A DNA stretch of 8,227 bases from Actinomycetes bacterium (lineage in GTDB: Bacteria; Actinomycetota; Actinomycetes; Propionibacteriales; Nocardioidaceae): contig JAEZEJ010000139.1 of NCBI GenBank assembly GCA_023417775.1, positions 1-8,227 of the forward strand, read 5' to 3'. Below the pieces are notes generated by a model. That model ran no database searches. It was not told where the DNA came from and was given only the letters and a program-made list of their open reading frames with translations. Made by a program: the position numbers and the translations under genes. Positions 6,752 through 8,227 of this stretch are shown piece by piece (the first letter of the stretch is position 1; the number at the start of each line of letters is the position of its first letter).

Positions 6752-6774
6752 AACGGGGTCCCTGTCGCGGACCC
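6734..6774. repeat. Cluster of GGGTCC/GGACCC motifs between rplM and gltA, possible operator
   Basis: Four copies of one hexamer lie in 41 bp: GGACCC at 6734-6739, GGGTCa at 6745-6750 (5 of 6), GGGTCC at 6756-6761 and GGACCC at 6769-6774. They form two inverted pairs: GACCC-5 nt-GGGTC (6735-6749) and GGGTCC-7 nt-GGACCC (6756-6774). Centre spacings of about 10.5, 11.5 and 13 bp put the copies near the same helix face. The first pair overlaps the -35 and spacer of the rplM promoter, so a bound protein could affect rplM and perhaps gltA. No known regulator is recognised. Confidence 0.4.
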
Positions 6775-6786
6775 AGAATCGCGCCA

Positions 6787-6802
6787 TGTGAGCACGACCA
6801 CT
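6787..6802 (+). promoter_or_regulatory. Possible CRP/GlxR-type binding site upstream of gltA
   Basis: TGTGAGCACGACCACT resembles the CRP-family operator TGTGA-N6-TCACA: the left half is perfect and the right half matches 3 of 5, so 8 of 10 in total. It lies 62 nt before the gltA start and abuts a weak -10-like TACGTT (6802-6807). In Corynebacterium gltA is a known target of GlxR, which makes the position sensible. A single 8/10 match is weak evidence. Confidence 0.25.
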
Positions 6803-6852
6803 ACGTTAGAGGTGCTGTCCCACCACGAGACCGCAGAACCGTCTTACGTCAC

Positions 6853-6858
6853 AGGAGA
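6853..6858 (+). promoter_or_regulatory. Ribosome binding site of gltA
   Basis: AGGAGA lies 6 nt before the GTG at 6865. It is the strongest Shine-Dalgarno in the window and fixes GTG as the gltA start codon. Confidence 0.85.
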
Positions 6859-6864
6859 CCCAAC

Positions 6865-8160
<1,296 letters not shown>

Positions 8161-8182
8161 CAGCGGCCTGACCCACGCAGAA

Positions 8183-8227
8183 GGGGGGGGGGCGCCGCGG
8201 GGGGGGGGGGCCGGGGGGCGGGGGGGG
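8183..8227. other. Poly-G contig-end artefact
   Basis: After the gltA stop and about 22 nt of ordinary sequence, the last 45 nt are almost all G, broken only by a few short C-containing islands. Such runs are typical of no-signal G calls in two-colour Illumina sequencing carried into the end of an assembly. They should not be read as genomic sequence, and the window probably ends at a contig end. Confidence 0.85.

Noticed and set aside
8183..8227. G-quadruplex or G-rich regulatory element
   Set aside because: Homopolymer G at the very end of the sequence is better explained as a no-signal base-calling artefact.

Overview
The window reads as a chromosomal housekeeping segment of a high-GC actinobacterium. 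The G+C content is high, GTG start codons are frequent (glmM, rpsI, rplM, gltA) and there are long antisense open frames that contain no real genes. The protein sequences are of actinobacterial type: an S9 protein with an N-terminal extension, a CoaA of the mycobacterial/actinobacterial type, and a fused NnrE-NnrD. A glmM-coaA-glmS-nnr order next to rplM-rpsI is, from memory, typical of Micrococcales; I would not go below order level without a search.

Layout, left to right. (1) Minus strand, 1-3216: glmS is followed 10 nt later by nnr, which runs off the left edge. (2) A 55-nt gap (3217-3271) separates the divergent glmS and coaA. (3) coaA lies on the plus strand (3272-4213). (4) A 111-nt convergent gap (4214-4324) is dominated by a 28-bp stem-loop, probably the shared terminator of coaA and of the opposing operon. 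(5) Minus strand, 4325-6640: rplM-rpsI-glmM form a tight operon with gaps of 20 and 7 nt. (6) A 224-nt divergent regulatory region (6641-6864) holds a good sigma-70-type promoter and a leader hairpin for rplM, a cluster of GGGTCC/GGACCC motifs, a possible CRP/GlxR-type site and a strong ribosome binding site for gltA. (7) gltA lies on the plus strand (6865-8160). (8) The last 45 nt are almost pure G and look like a sequencing or assembly artefact at a contig end.

How the genes work together: GlmS makes glucosamine-6-phosphate and GlmM isomerises it to glucosamine-1-phosphate, the first two steps towards UDP-GlcNAc and the cell wall. CoaA starts coenzyme A synthesis from pantothenate. Nnr repairs damaged NAD(P)H. 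L13 and S9 are ribosomal proteins. GltA brings acetyl-CoA into the TCA cycle. This is a growth and central-metabolism neighbourhood, not an accessory island.

I found no mobile element, CRISPR array, tRNA, rRNA, defence system or biosynthetic cluster. The items most worth a second look are non-coding: the long stem-loop between coaA and glmM, and the dense motif cluster between rplM and gltA.
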